In this document: one piece after another, positions 8,099 through 15,304 of the stretch
How positions within the stretch are numbered: position 1 is the first letter of the stretch
Layout of the letters: every line of letters begins with the position of its first letter
Origin: a virus
DNA length: 23,318 nucleotides
Direction: 5' to 3' (one strand)
Virus record (IMG/VR): IMGVR_UViG_3300017768_000094
Coordinates: 1 to 23,318 of that record
The notes under the pieces: generated by a model
The model's input: the letters and a program-made list of their open reading frames with translations, nothing else
What the model was told of the DNA's origin: nothing
Databases searched by the model: none
Translations under genes and position numbers: made by a program

Positions 8099-8919
8099 TG
8101 ACACAAGTAATTACAAAGCCAATTACGTTTAGCCTACCTGTTGAGGCTTCTGAAAACATAAATCAGTTAGCCGCTGCACGAGTAGCAGAAAAACTACCTA
8201 TGATTGACCAAGCAACAAGGGCTTTTGATCGTCAAAACAGTCAGACCACTATCAATATGATGACTTTGACTATGCTTAACGGTCACAGCCCTATGCGTAT
8301 GCTTCGTCAGATTACGGCTGAAGTTGAAAAACGTAAGATGGCATTATCAGAAGCCCAAGTTACTCACGCTGAGTTGCGAGAGGAAATAATGGAGTTAGAG
8401 GGCTTAGAGGACGCCGTGTCTGAGGCCAAGCTACGCCATAAGCGCCACTCTCTTGTGTCCATCGAAAACAAGATTAACGGGAGCATTAAAGACATTGCTA
8501 CGATGATTGATGCCTACGAAAACATTCAAGAAACACACGGCATTAAAGAGTGGGATGAGCTTGCTTTTGAAGCTGAAGAAAAGCGTCACCACGTTAGGCG
8601 TGGGTTCGAGTTAATGTACAGAAACCTAATGGATGGCGGCAGAGCTTCGACAGCTACCATTGAATATATGACACAGTACGGCGTTCATCCTCAAGTTGGC
8701 TTGACGGAAGTGTCGGGATACATTCAGCACACAGCTAACAGAATAGCCAACCATGACTTGCCGCACTCAAATGATCTTGAGGACTTCTTAGATCAGATGG
8801 CTGATAAGTATTGTGCTAACGCAGACAAAACGGCTGAACGCATATTTGGTAAGGCTGATTTTTTAAACCCTGAATATATGCTGCAAATTGAAAAGAAGAG
8901 TGATCAAGATGTATCTTGA
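8098..8919 (+). CDS. Hypothetical helical protein with coiled coil (273 aa)
   Basis: I do not recognise an assigned function. The protein looks almost wholly alpha-helical. Residues 66-130 form a charged coiled-coil-like stretch (MRMLRQITAEVEKRK, then AELREEIMELEGLEDA). The middle contains EEKRHHVRRGFELMYRNL, and the C-terminal third has DLEDFLDQMADKY. It lies between repeat-rich fibre genes, overlapping the previous stop by one base (TAATG), so a role in fibre folding, attachment or assembly is plausible. Alternatively it is a virion protein. There is no signal peptide or membrane helix. The paired small gene after it overlaps its end, suggesting that the two are co-translated. Confidence 0.6.
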   Translation: MTQVITKPITFSLPVEASENINQLAAARVAEKLPMIDQATRAFDRQNSQTTINMMTLTMLNGHSPMRMLRQITAEVEKRKMALSEAQVTHAELREEIMELEGLEDAVSEAKLRHKRHSLVSIENKINGSIKDIATMIDAYENIQETHGIKEWDELAFEAEEKRHHVRRGFELMYRNLMDGGRASTATIEYMTQYGVHPQVGLTEVSGYIQHTANRIANHDLPHSNDLEDFLDQMADKYCANADKTAERIFGKADFLNPEYMLQIEKKSDQDVS

Positions 8920-9196
8920 GTATAAATTACATATGACTGATGGCGGTATGAAAACACCGCTTTGGATTGCAGATGGTGGTTATTTTGCTGATCCTGACAG
9001 CCATACAATGATTGGTTATTCGCCAGACAATAGAGAATATTATATTCCAGACACTGTAACAACTTACACTAAAACAGAGCTAGTTGCGGTGGTTCAAGGC
9101 ATTCACTCCCGTTACCCAATGTTAAATGAAGACGATAGCACTATGACCAGCGATGAAGTCGCAGCGGTTGTGAATGCTTGGTGTGCCGAAAGGTAA
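8909..9196 (+). CDS. Small hypothetical protein (95 aa)
   Basis: The best start is the ATG at 8909 (MYLEYKLHMTDGG). It has an AAGAAGAG ribosome binding site at 8893-8900 and overlaps the preceding stop by 11 bases, a typical coupled arrangement. An in-frame non-ATG start at 8888 would add seven basic residues and lacks an equally placed site. The product has an aromatic N-terminal half (PLWIADGGYF, YYIPDTV) and a helical C-terminus ending VVNAWCAER. No family is recognised. Context suggests it acts with the 273-aa protein before it. Confidence 0.6.
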   Translation: MYLEYKLHMTDGGMKTPLWIADGGYFADPDSHTMIGYSPDNREYYIPDTVTTYTKTELVAVVQGIHSRYPMLNEDDSTMTSDEVAAVVNAWCAER

Positions 9197-9199
9197 CAA

Positions 9200-11272
9200 A
9201 TGTTAGGCTTTAGTCCTCTCGCATCAGCGCCACTAGCTGATGATGGATTAGTTAAGGTAGAGCTAACACCAGTTAGTGTCTCTGCTCAAGCTCCTTCTGT
9301 ATCTGACGTAGTCTTTACTCAAGTACACTCTTTAACTTCTGTAGCTATTTCCACTGGTACACCTACAGTAGGGTCTACTGCACCTACTCAAGTACACTCT
9401 CTTACAGCTACAGGCGTAACTACACAGAACCCTGTTGTTCCTAGTTTAAGCTTATTACAAGTACACGGTTTACCTACTGTTGATATTTCTACAGATACAC
9501 CTGTTGTAGGCAACCCTGTACTTACGCAAAGCTTCACACTATTAACAAGTTCTATTTCCACTGGTAGCCCTGAAGTAAATAGTGCTGCACTGTCTCAGGT
9601 TCACATAGTTAGCACTACGGATATTTCCACCGGTGCTTCAAGTGTTGATGCTACAGATATAACTCAGGTACACTCTGTATCTCTTAGCGATACAACATCT
9701 GGTTCTCCTGCTACAGGTAACCCTGATCTAGATGAAGAGCATTCCGTAACCCTATCAAGCGTAACCACAGGTTCTCCAACTTTAGGTAGTCCTGTATGTA
9801 ACGCCTTTGACCTTGTACTATCTGCTAACGATCTTACAGCAGGTACTCCTATTTTAGCAAATCAAAGGACTGAAGGTTACGACTCCGCTAGAAGCGATTA
9901 CTTTGATAATACTGTCGTTACTGGTCCTGTCACTATTCTAGATAAGGGTTCAGTTACAGGTTACCGATTATCTGGTGTATTTTGGACTATAAGAACTGCT
10001 AGTATATCTGAGAACTCCTCCACAATAACTTTTGAGACTTATCACGAAAGAATCTATAACAACGGAACCTCTCAATGGTACGATGTAAACATTACCCTTT
10101 ACAAGACCGGCAACACTGTTGCTTCTTATTCAGAAGGTAGTCAGTTTAATCAATCTAACCACCCCTATAACTATGGAGCACCTCCTCACTCAGCTTTTTC
10201 TGGCTATATAGATTTTGCTGATTTACAAGATCACTTAAACAATGCCAGTGACTATGACTGGATGGACCATGATTTTGTTAACTCTGCTGGTACTGATGCT
10301 AGTGCTTATCCTGTTTACCTAAACGGATCAGGAACAGGTGCATTTTTGAAGAGGGTAAGCGATAACTACACATACGATTCTGTATTCACTGGTAATGTTT
10401 CGGGTAGCACCACCTCAAGATTCGTAGGTAAAAACTATCGTGTGATAGCGGGATCATTTGTCCCTAATACTAATTATGTTACTCAATTTAGTGCTGCTAG
10501 ATTTGACCCTAGTTTTAACTTTACACAGATCAATGACGCTACACTAACACACCTTGAAACTGGTTTAGATCTACTAGGATTTGACACTGGCGTACCTGTA
10601 GTAGGTAACGCAACTCTTATCCTTAATCAACAGATTGCTGCAAACGGGGTAAGCTCTGGAATACCTATTGTAGGTTCTCCTAGCTCAACACAGAGTCAAG
10701 CTTTATCTCCAATCAGTGTAGAAGCTCAGTTACCTGTAGTAGCTGCAACAAGTATATCTCAAGACCACTCTGTTGAAGCTGTAGATACATCAACTCAGAG
10801 TCCTGTTTTACAAAGCCCTGATATAGATCAATACCACGTCTTAGGGGCATCTGAGGTAAGCGCAGGGACGCCTGTTGTAGGATCTACTACAGTAAGTGAG
10901 TTTCAAGTATTAGGTTCTCCTGTTGAAATACTAACAGGTGTACCTGAAGTAGGTAACGCAACTTTTATTCGTAATAATCAGTTTGCAGCAAACGATGTAA
11001 GCGCAGGAACACCTGTTGTAGGGTCACCTGATCTTACAGAGGTTACTCTAAGTGTTTCCCTTTCAAGTATTACTACAGGCTCCCCAGACCTAACAAACGT
11101 AGTGTTACTGCAAGATCATTTACTTGCAGCTGACGATGTAACTACAGCATTAGCAGAAGTAGGTCAGACTAGCTTTGTGTTTAAAGGTAAAATAGGGGCG
11201 TTAAATTCTGTCACTGTAAACTTAAGCAAGAACTCAACCGCAGTAAACTTATCAAGAAACAGCGTAGGTTAG
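9200..11272 (+). CDS. Repeat-rich fibre protein with central inserted domain
   Basis: A 690-residue protein with three parts. Residues about 22-222 hold nine repeats of 23 residues, with consensus near D-I/V-S-T-G-T/S-P-V-V-G-S followed by L-T-Q-V-H-S-L. Residues about 225-455 are a non-repetitive, aromatic and Asn-rich globular domain (FWTIRTASIS, YHERIYNNGT, HDFVNSAG). Residues about 457-655 hold nine more copies of the same repeat. The motif prolines (or replacements) fall at 32, 55, 78, 101, 124, 147, 170, 193 and 217, and again at 466, 489, 512, 535, 558, 582, 605, 629 and 652. A beta-solenoid or fibrous stalk is likely, with the central domain displayed midway; a fibre role is inferred from this and the neighbours. 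AAAGGT precedes the start. It ends with a Ser/Asn-rich tail. Confidence 0.7.
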   Translation: MLGFSPLASAPLADDGLVKVELTPVSVSAQAPSVSDVVFTQVHSLTSVAISTGTPTVGSTAPTQVHSLTATGVTTQNPVVPSLSLLQVHGLPTVDISTDTPVVGNPVLTQSFTLLTSSISTGSPEVNSAALSQVHIVSTTDISTGASSVDATDITQVHSVSLSDTTSGSPATGNPDLDEEHSVTLSSVTTGSPTLGSPVCNAFDLVLSANDLTAGTPILANQRTEGYDSARSDYFDNTVVTGPVTILDKGSVTGYRLSGVFWTIRTASISENSSTITFETYHERIYNNGTSQWYDVNITLYKTGNTVASYSEGSQFNQSNHPYNYGAPPHSAFSGYIDFADLQDHLNNASDYDWMDHDFVNSAGTDASAYPVYLNGSGTGAFLKRVSDNYTYDSVFTGNVSGSTTSRFVGKNYRVIAGSFVPNTNYVTQFSAARFDPSFNFTQINDATLTHLETGLDLLGFDTGVPVVGNATLILNQQIAANGVSSGIPIVGSPSSTQSQALSPISVEAQLPVVAATSISQDHSVEAVDTSTQSPVLQSPDIDQYHVLGASEVSAGTPVVGSTTVSEFQVLGSPVEILTGVPEVGNATFIRNNQFAANDVSAGTPVVGSPDLTEVTLSVSLSSITTGSPDLTNVVLLQDHLLAADDVTTALAEVGQTSFVFKGKIGALNSVTVNLSKNSTAVNLSRNSVG
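9263..9865 (+). repeat. N-terminal array of nine 23-residue (69-base) repeats
   Basis: The period is exactly 23 residues for eight intervals except the last (24). The conserved core is T-G-T/S-P followed by V-V-G and Q-V-H. Copies differ in nucleotide sequence, so this is a protein-level repeat, not a recent tandem duplication. Confidence 0.8.
10568..11164 (+). repeat. C-terminal array of nine 23-residue repeats
   Basis: The same unit as the N-terminal array resumes after the inserted domain. The motif is at 466, 489, 512, 535, 558, 582, 605, 629 and 652 (spacings of 23, twice 24). The best copies read SAGTPVVGSP. The last copy is degenerate (TTALAEVG). Confidence 0.8.
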
Positions 11273-11273
11273 A

Positions 11274-11600
11274 ATGCCAGACTTCTTTATAAAACAAAAC
11301 GACACTTCCCCTACTTTCCAAGCCACACTTAAAAGTCCTTTAGGTTCTAATGAGAACTTAACAGGTGTCCAAAGTGTAACTTTTAAGATGGCTAACTCTG
11401 TTCAAGTAGTAAAGATAAGCCAGCCTGTTACCATAGATGACGCTGCAAACGGTAAGGTTACCTATGAGTGGCAAACAGGGGATACGGATACCTCTGGAAC
11501 ATTCTTTGCAGAGTTTGAAGTTATAAAAGCAGACGGTAAGAGGGAGACCTTCCCCAACACTGATCCTATAAATGTAATTATTAAGAAGGACGTTGTGTAA
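11274..11600 (+). CDS. BppU N-terminal-like baseplate/fibre protein
   Basis: The 108-residue protein resembles the N-terminal domain of lactococcal phage baseplate upper protein BppU. That domain anchors receptor-binding proteins to the tail. Supporting residues are FFIKQNDTSPTFQATL at 4-19, VTFKMAN near 34-40, and the strand pair YEWQTGDTDTSGTFFAEFEV at 64-83, followed by ADGKRETFPN. The fold expected is a beta-sandwich. Here the domain stands alone, without the usual C-terminal stalk. It follows the 690-residue fibre by one base and ends in a TAATG overlap with the protease gene. It may be an adaptor between the fibre and the virion. The family match is from recognition of motifs, not a search. 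Confidence 0.65.
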   Translation: MPDFFIKQNDTSPTFQATLKSPLGSNENLTGVQSVTFKMANSVQVVKISQPVTIDDAANGKVTYEWQTGDTDTSGTFFAEFEVIKADGKRETFPNTDPINVIIKKDVV

Positions 11601-12661
11601 TGCCTAAAGGGTTAGCCGAAAAAGTAAAAACACATAACGCTAAGTCTAAGCACAAGGTTACAACAAGTATGCTGCAGTCAGTGTACAACAGAGGTGTAGG
11701 TGCTTATAGAACTAACCCATCATCTGTTAGACCTAATGTTACCGGTCCTGAGCAATGGGCAATGGCTAGGGTAAACAGCTTCTTAAAGATTGTAGCTGGG
11801 TCTAAGTCACCTAAGCACGACAAGGACTTACTACCTTCTAGTCACCCCTCTAGCACTAAAAAGATGGACGATGGTTACTATGTAGACAAAGCCGATAAAC
11901 CTCTTAACAAACCCTTTAGACTTCCCTCTGGTTCTAGTAAGAAGTTTGGTGTGTATGTTAAAGACGGTGAGAAAACCAAGAAAGTTACCTTCGGAGATCC
12001 TAACATGGAGATCCGTCGAGATGACCCTAAAGCCAGAGCTAATTTCCGCTCTAGGCACTCTTGTGATACAGCTACAGATAAGACTTCTGCTAGGTACTGG
12101 TCCTGTCGTATGTGGAGTGGGGCAACGGTGGGTAGTATGACCAAGGCAGAAGAAGATTTTAAACCTCATCAGATGTATGACCCTAAGACAGGTGATGCTT
12201 TAATAGCCGCCACCTATGAGCAACATCTAGATTTGAAGGAAAGAGGCTACACTCACAATAGACCTCTTACAAAAAGTATTGAAGGTCAAATCCTAAAGGC
12301 TGACGAAGAACAGCGTCTAGTCTATGGATGGGCCTCAGTTGTTACTGAGAAAGGTGAGCCAGTGGTTGACCGTCAAGGTGACGTAATAGAACCTGAGACA
12401 CTTGTTAAGGCTGTCAACAGCTTTATGGAACATATTCGTGTCGGTAAACAGATGCATACAGGGGATCAGATTGGGTCAGTTATCCATTCCATGCCTATCA
12501 CTAAAGAGATTGGTGACTCCCTTGGCATACAGAGTGACCGTGAAGGCTGGATTGTAGCTTTCAAAGTCCATGACGATAACGTCTGGGCAAAGGTCAAGTC
12601 TGGTGAACTTGCGGCCTTCTCTATTGGGGGTCGTGCAATCAAGGAGGACTATAGTGCCTAA
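11600..12661 (+). CDS. XkdF-like prohead protease with N-terminal extra domains
   Basis: Residues 226-347 match the XkdF-type phage serine protease: RLVYGWASVV, then VVDRQGDVIEPETL, a His region MHTGDQIGSVIH (H286, H296), EGWIVAFKVHD and the FSIGG motif with S341 as probable nucleophile. Such proteases cut scaffold and capsid proteins during head maturation. Two more domains precede it. Residues 1-76 are basic (starting MPKGLAEKVKTHN), of a type seen in several phage head proteins. Residues 86-172 include KKFGVYVKDGEK, GDPNMEIRRDDP and a HxC...C element (H153, C155, C169). The gene lies two genes upstream of the decoration protein and directly before the scaffold. Its last eight bases overlap the scaffold start. 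The usual strand after FSIGG (EISLVDxPAN) is not in this ORF but in the next one. Confidence 0.75.
   Translation: MPKGLAEKVKTHNAKSKHKVTTSMLQSVYNRGVGAYRTNPSSVRPNVTGPEQWAMARVNSFLKIVAGSKSPKHDKDLLPSSHPSSTKKMDDGYYVDKADKPLNKPFRLPSGSSKKFGVYVKDGEKTKKVTFGDPNMEIRRDDPKARANFRSRHSCDTATDKTSARYWSCRMWSGATVGSMTKAEEDFKPHQMYDPKTGDALIAATYEQHLDLKERGYTHNRPLTKSIEGQILKADEEQRLVYGWASVVTEKGEPVVDRQGDVIEPETLVKAVNSFMEHIRVGKQMHTGDQIGSVIHSMPITKEIGDSLGIQSDREGWIVAFKVHDDNVWAKVKSGELAAFSIGGRAIKEDYSA
12641..12656 (+). promoter_or_regulatory. Ribosome binding site that fixes a GTG start for the scaffold gene
   Basis: AAGGAGG (12641-12647) is the strongest Shine-Dalgarno match in the head region. It lies six bases before GTG at 12654-12656, inside the end of the protease gene. 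It supports reinitiation here rather than at the in-frame ATG at 12570, which lies deep in the protease and has no comparable site. Confidence 0.75.
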
Positions 12662-13457
12662 CCTTTTAAAACAGCTTGAGTTGGAGGAATTGTCTTTGGT
12701 GGATCGTCCAGCAAACGCACAGGCAACAGTCTCCTTGTACAAGCGTGATAATTCCAGTGGAGAACCTATGGAACATGAAGTAGAAAAAATGTCTGATGAT
12801 CTTAAAGCTAAACTGAAGCCATACATGGATAAAGGTATGTCTGAAGAAGAGGCCATGAAGATGTACAACATGGACATGAAGAAAGCTGATGATGCAACTA
12901 TTGAAGAGCTTGAAATCGAAACTCTTAAAGCTCTTGAAGTTACTCTTAAAGAAGAGAACGAGCGTCTTCGTAAATCCCTAATCGACAATGGTTTTATAAT
13001 CAAAGCCGAGTCAATCGAAAAGAAAGTAGACCCTGAATACGTTGAGTATGATGGTGAGCAAATCAACAAAGCAGATATTCCAGCACCTATCTTGAAAGCT
13101 TTAGAAGCTGCTGAAATAGAAAAAGCAGATGCTGCCCTTGCTGAGAAAGCAAAAGAAGCTCTGCCTAACTTCAACCTTGATGTAGCTAAATCTCTGACAA
13201 AAGCATTCTCAGAGGATGAGGCAATTATGGAAGCTCTTAAAGGTGCAGATGCAGTCTTCGCAGAGTCAATGGAAGAGGTTGGTAAGTCTGACGCTGATGG
13301 CGAGTTCGCCACTGCAAACGATAAGCTAGATGCACTTGTCAAGTCCTACATGGACGAAAACAAAATGAAGAAGAGTCACTACGCCGTAGCTTATGCTGCT
13401 GTAGCTAAAACCGATGAAGGTAAGGCTCTTATTAACAAGTCCTATAAAGGAGAATAA
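12654..13457 (+). CDS. Capsid scaffold protein, 267 aa from GTG
   Basis: With the GTG start the product begins MPNLLKQLELEELSLVDRPA, a motif that normally ends the protease domain of prohead proteases. After about residue 38 it becomes a highly acidic, Lys/Glu/Ala-rich helical protein (for example the coiled coil ETLKALEVTLKEENERLRK), as expected for a scaffold that shapes the prohead and is then degraded. The C-terminal 40 residues are basic (ENKMKKSHYAVAYAAVAK), suited to docking on the capsid protein. An internal ATG at 12768 (MEHEVEKM), with a modest GGAGA site, could give a shorter scaffold lacking the N-terminal module. It sits between protease and decoration genes. An ORF from an upstream ATG at 12570 is rejected because of the overlap and the absence of a good ribosome binding site. 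Confidence 0.75.
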   Translation: MPNLLKQLELEELSLVDRPANAQATVSLYKRDNSSGEPMEHEVEKMSDDLKAKLKPYMDKGMSEEEAMKMYNMDMKKADDATIEELEIETLKALEVTLKEENERLRKSLIDNGFIIKAESIEKKVDPEYVEYDGEQINKADIPAPILKALEAAEIEKADAALAEKAKEALPNFNLDVAKSLTKAFSEDEAIMEALKGADAVFAESMEEVGKSDADGEFATANDKLDALVKSYMDENKMKKSHYAVAYAAVAKTDEGKALINKSYKGE

Positions 13458-13459
13458 AG

Positions 13460-13831
13460 ATGGCTGTAATGCAGTCCCGTGATACACGGTCTTTTGTTGC
13501 TGGGGAAGACCTTTCAGCAAAACAATTTAAGTTCGTTACTCTTGAGAGTGATGGACAAGTAGACGTTGCAGACTCTGCTGGTGAAAACTGTATTGGTATT
13601 CTGTTGAATGCCCCTACTGCTGGAGCCGCTGCTACTGTAGCAATCTCAGGTAAAGTAATGGTAGAAGCTGGTGGAACTATCGCCGCTGGTGCAGCCGTTC
13701 AAGCCGATGCAAATGGTGACGCACTCACCGCAGCTTCTGGCGATGTTGTTATGGGTTATGCTTTGGAAGCAGCAGTTGATGGTCAGATCATGGCTATTGA
13801 ACTCATCCAAGGCGGTAACGTCGTAGCTTAA
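13460..13831 (+). CDS. Capsid decoration (DUF2190-like) protein
   Basis: A 123-residue Gly/Ala/Val-rich protein, MAVMQSRDTRSFVAGEDLSA, with repeated short beta strands (GENCIGILLNAPTAGAAATV, KVMVEAGGTIAAGAAVQAD). These are hallmarks of the DUF2190 capsid cement family, small beta proteins that bind the mature shell and resist internal DNA pressure. It sits in the canonical place, between scaffold and major capsid protein. AAAGGAG at 13446-13452 overlaps the last scaffold codons and gives strong initiation. No signal peptide; the hydrophobic character comes from small residues. Confidence 0.82.
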   Translation: MAVMQSRDTRSFVAGEDLSAKQFKFVTLESDGQVDVADSAGENCIGILLNAPTAGAAATVAISGKVMVEAGGTIAAGAAVQADANGDALTAASGDVVMGYALEAAVDGQIMAIELIQGGNVVA

Positions 13832-13854
13832 TCCAGCATAGAAAGGAATAAATA

Positions 13855-14856
13855 ATGCCCTTGCTGACTCCATCCGCAGTGCATGTAGATCAGCCGCTGA
13901 CTAACCTCACGCTGGCTTATGCACAATCACAAGAAAACTTTATCGCTGATAAGGTATTCCCAACAGTAGGCGTTCAGAAACAATCTGACAAATACTATCT
14001 CTATGACCGTGCGAACATGAACCGCACTGGTGATGTAGAGAAACTAGCTCCACGTACAGAAGTAAACCGTATCGGTATGACCATTTCAAACAGCAGCTAC
14101 TTCGCTGACGTTTATGGCCTTGGTATGGACTTTGATGAACAGACTTTGGCTAACGAAGATGCTGCATTAGAGATCCGTTCTGCCGGTGCTGAAACTCTGG
14201 CGATGCGTCTTATGATCCATCGTGAAGAGCAGTTTGCTACAAACTTCTTCTCAGACAATATCTGGGGAACCAACTATGACGGTGCTGGCTCAACATCAGG
14301 AACTAACTTCCTGTATTGGGATGATGCTGCTGCTAAACCAATCCAAAACGTAACTGACCTACGCCGTGTAATGCAGCTTAAGTCAGGTGGCTTCAAGCCA
14401 AACACAATGGTTGTTGGTAAAGAAGTACGTGATGCTCTGGTAAACAACGCAGACATCTTGGCTCGCTTGAACGGTGGCGCAACTGTAACCAACACAGCTT
14501 TGGTAACTGATGCTAAACTGGCTGAGATCTTTGAGGTAGAGAACTTCTACGTCATGGAAGCTGTCAAGAACTCATCTGTTGAAGGTGTTGCAGAAAGCAA
14601 TGCGTTTATCGGTGGTAAACATGCTATGTTGTGCTACACACCATCAAGCGCTGGTCTTATGTCACCAGCCGCTGGTTTGACCTTTGCTTGGAATAACCTT
14701 GAAGGTGTAAACAACTTAGGTATCACTGTTGAGTCGTTTTCAGACGATGCTCTGAAGCGTCAGCAGATTGCTGAGATGATCCAAGTTAAAATGTCATACG
14801 ACATGAAGATCGTAGGCGCTGACTTGGGTGCTTTTGTAAACGGTATCGTACAATAA
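13855..14856 (+). CDS. Major capsid protein (HK97 fold)
   Basis: A 333-residue protein immediately after the decoration gene, in the expected order protease, scaffold, decoration, capsid. It begins MPLLTPSAVHVDQPLTNLTL and contains QENFIADKVFPTVGVQKQSD, a form common in capsid proteins of this type, then YLYDRANM. The C-terminal half has LKSGGFKPNTMVVGKEV and ends in a beta-rich region, VKMSYDMKIVGADLGAFV. It lacks a long N-terminal delta domain, consistent with the separate scaffold gene. Codon use looks more selective than in the neighbours, as expected for the most abundant virion protein. AAAGGA lies just upstream. The gene is followed by a strong hairpin at 14868-14892, so its message may be separately stabilised or terminated. 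Confidence 0.9.
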   Translation: MPLLTPSAVHVDQPLTNLTLAYAQSQENFIADKVFPTVGVQKQSDKYYLYDRANMNRTGDVEKLAPRTEVNRIGMTISNSSYFADVYGLGMDFDEQTLANEDAALEIRSAGAETLAMRLMIHREEQFATNFFSDNIWGTNYDGAGSTSGTNFLYWDDAAAKPIQNVTDLRRVMQLKSGGFKPNTMVVGKEVRDALVNNADILARLNGGATVTNTALVTDAKLAEIFEVENFYVMEAVKNSSVEGVAESNAFIGGKHAMLCYTPSSAGLMSPAAGLTFAWNNLEGVNNLGITVESFSDDALKRQQIAEMIQVKMSYDMKIVGADLGAFVNGIVQ

Positions 14857-14867
14857 GTACTTACCTT

Positions 14868-14904
14868 GGTGGGGGCTGTAGTGGCCCTCACCTCCCTTAA
14901 TTAA
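14868..14904 (+). terminator. Strong hairpin after the capsid gene (possible terminator or mRNA stabiliser)
   Basis: GGTGGGGGCT (14868-14877) pairs with GGCCCTCACC (14883-14892) to form a 10-bp stem, two pairs being G-U, with a five-base loop. It is followed by TCCCTTAATTAA rather than a run of T, so termination is probably partial. It lies 12 bases after the capsid stop. Confidence 0.6.
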
Positions 14905-14915
14905 AGGATTACCCG

Positions 14916-15302
14916 ATGCTCCTTAACGAACCTATGCAGTACGACAGACCCCTCTTTGTAACCTTAACCATGAAAGCACAAGGCCGAACTTATAACGCTG
15001 GTGATGAGCTTAAGTGGAAAGAGATAGGGCTAGATAAAGAGTTAGTAAAGATACTCTATAGAGAGGGTAGGTTAAGGCATGACGCCACTTTAGAAACAAA
15101 AGCTAAAGTAGGTGACGGTCTTGAACAACTTGACTCTGAGGGTTTGACACTTCTTGTAAACAGTATTAACGAAAAAGTTAAGTCTAAAACCAAGAGTAAG
15201 ACAGACTACGATAAGAGTAAATGTAAACTCTCTAAAATACCCGATAAACAACGTGGGCTTATTCGTAGCTGGCGTAGGAATTACGGACACATGGAGACCT
15301 AA
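14916..15302 (+). CDS. Hypothetical protein between capsid and connector (128 aa)
   Basis: I do not recognise a defined family. The first 55 residues look like a small beta domain (RPLFVTLTMKAQGRTYNAGDELKW). The remainder is basic and helical, with a Lys/Ser-rich run (EKVKSKTKSKTDYDKSK), then SKIPDKQRGLIRSWRRNYGH. The position directly after the capsid gene is often occupied by small head-completion or Ig-like decoration genes. The basic C-terminus could contact DNA or the capsid inner face. AAAGGA at 14904-14908 precedes the ATG. The gene is expressed downstream of the hairpin that follows the capsid gene. Confidence 0.6.
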   Translation: MLLNEPMQYDRPLFVTLTMKAQGRTYNAGDELKWKEIGLDKELVKILYREGRLRHDATLETKAKVGDGLEQLDSEGLTLLVNSINEKVKSKTKSKTDYDKSKCKLSKIPDKQRGLIRSWRRNYGHMET

Positions 15303-15304
15303 TA

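Noticed and set aside
8888-8908. Earlier non-ATG start for the 95-aa protein
   Set aside because: It would add seven residues overlapping the previous gene; the ATG at 8909 has a well-placed AAGAAGAG.
9263-11164. Possible CRISPR-like or DNA satellite array with a 69-base period
   Set aside because: The period is conserved only at protein level; nucleotide copies diverge and remain in frame, so these are protein repeats.
11831-12169. Overlapping antisense ORFs within the protease gene
   Set aside because: Two different frames are open on the same stretch, which reflects composition, and neither has recognisable features.
12570-12653. Upstream ATG extending the scaffold gene by 28 codons
   Set aside because: It lies within the protease's catalytic region in another frame and lacks a ribosome binding site. 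The GTG at 12654 has AAGGAGG six bases upstream and starts exactly at a recognisable motif.
12476-13342. Long antisense ORF of 288 codons
   Set aside because: It is a Ser/Ala-rich shadow of the Glu/Lys/Ala-rich scaffold gene, with no ribosome binding site. All other genes are on the + strand.
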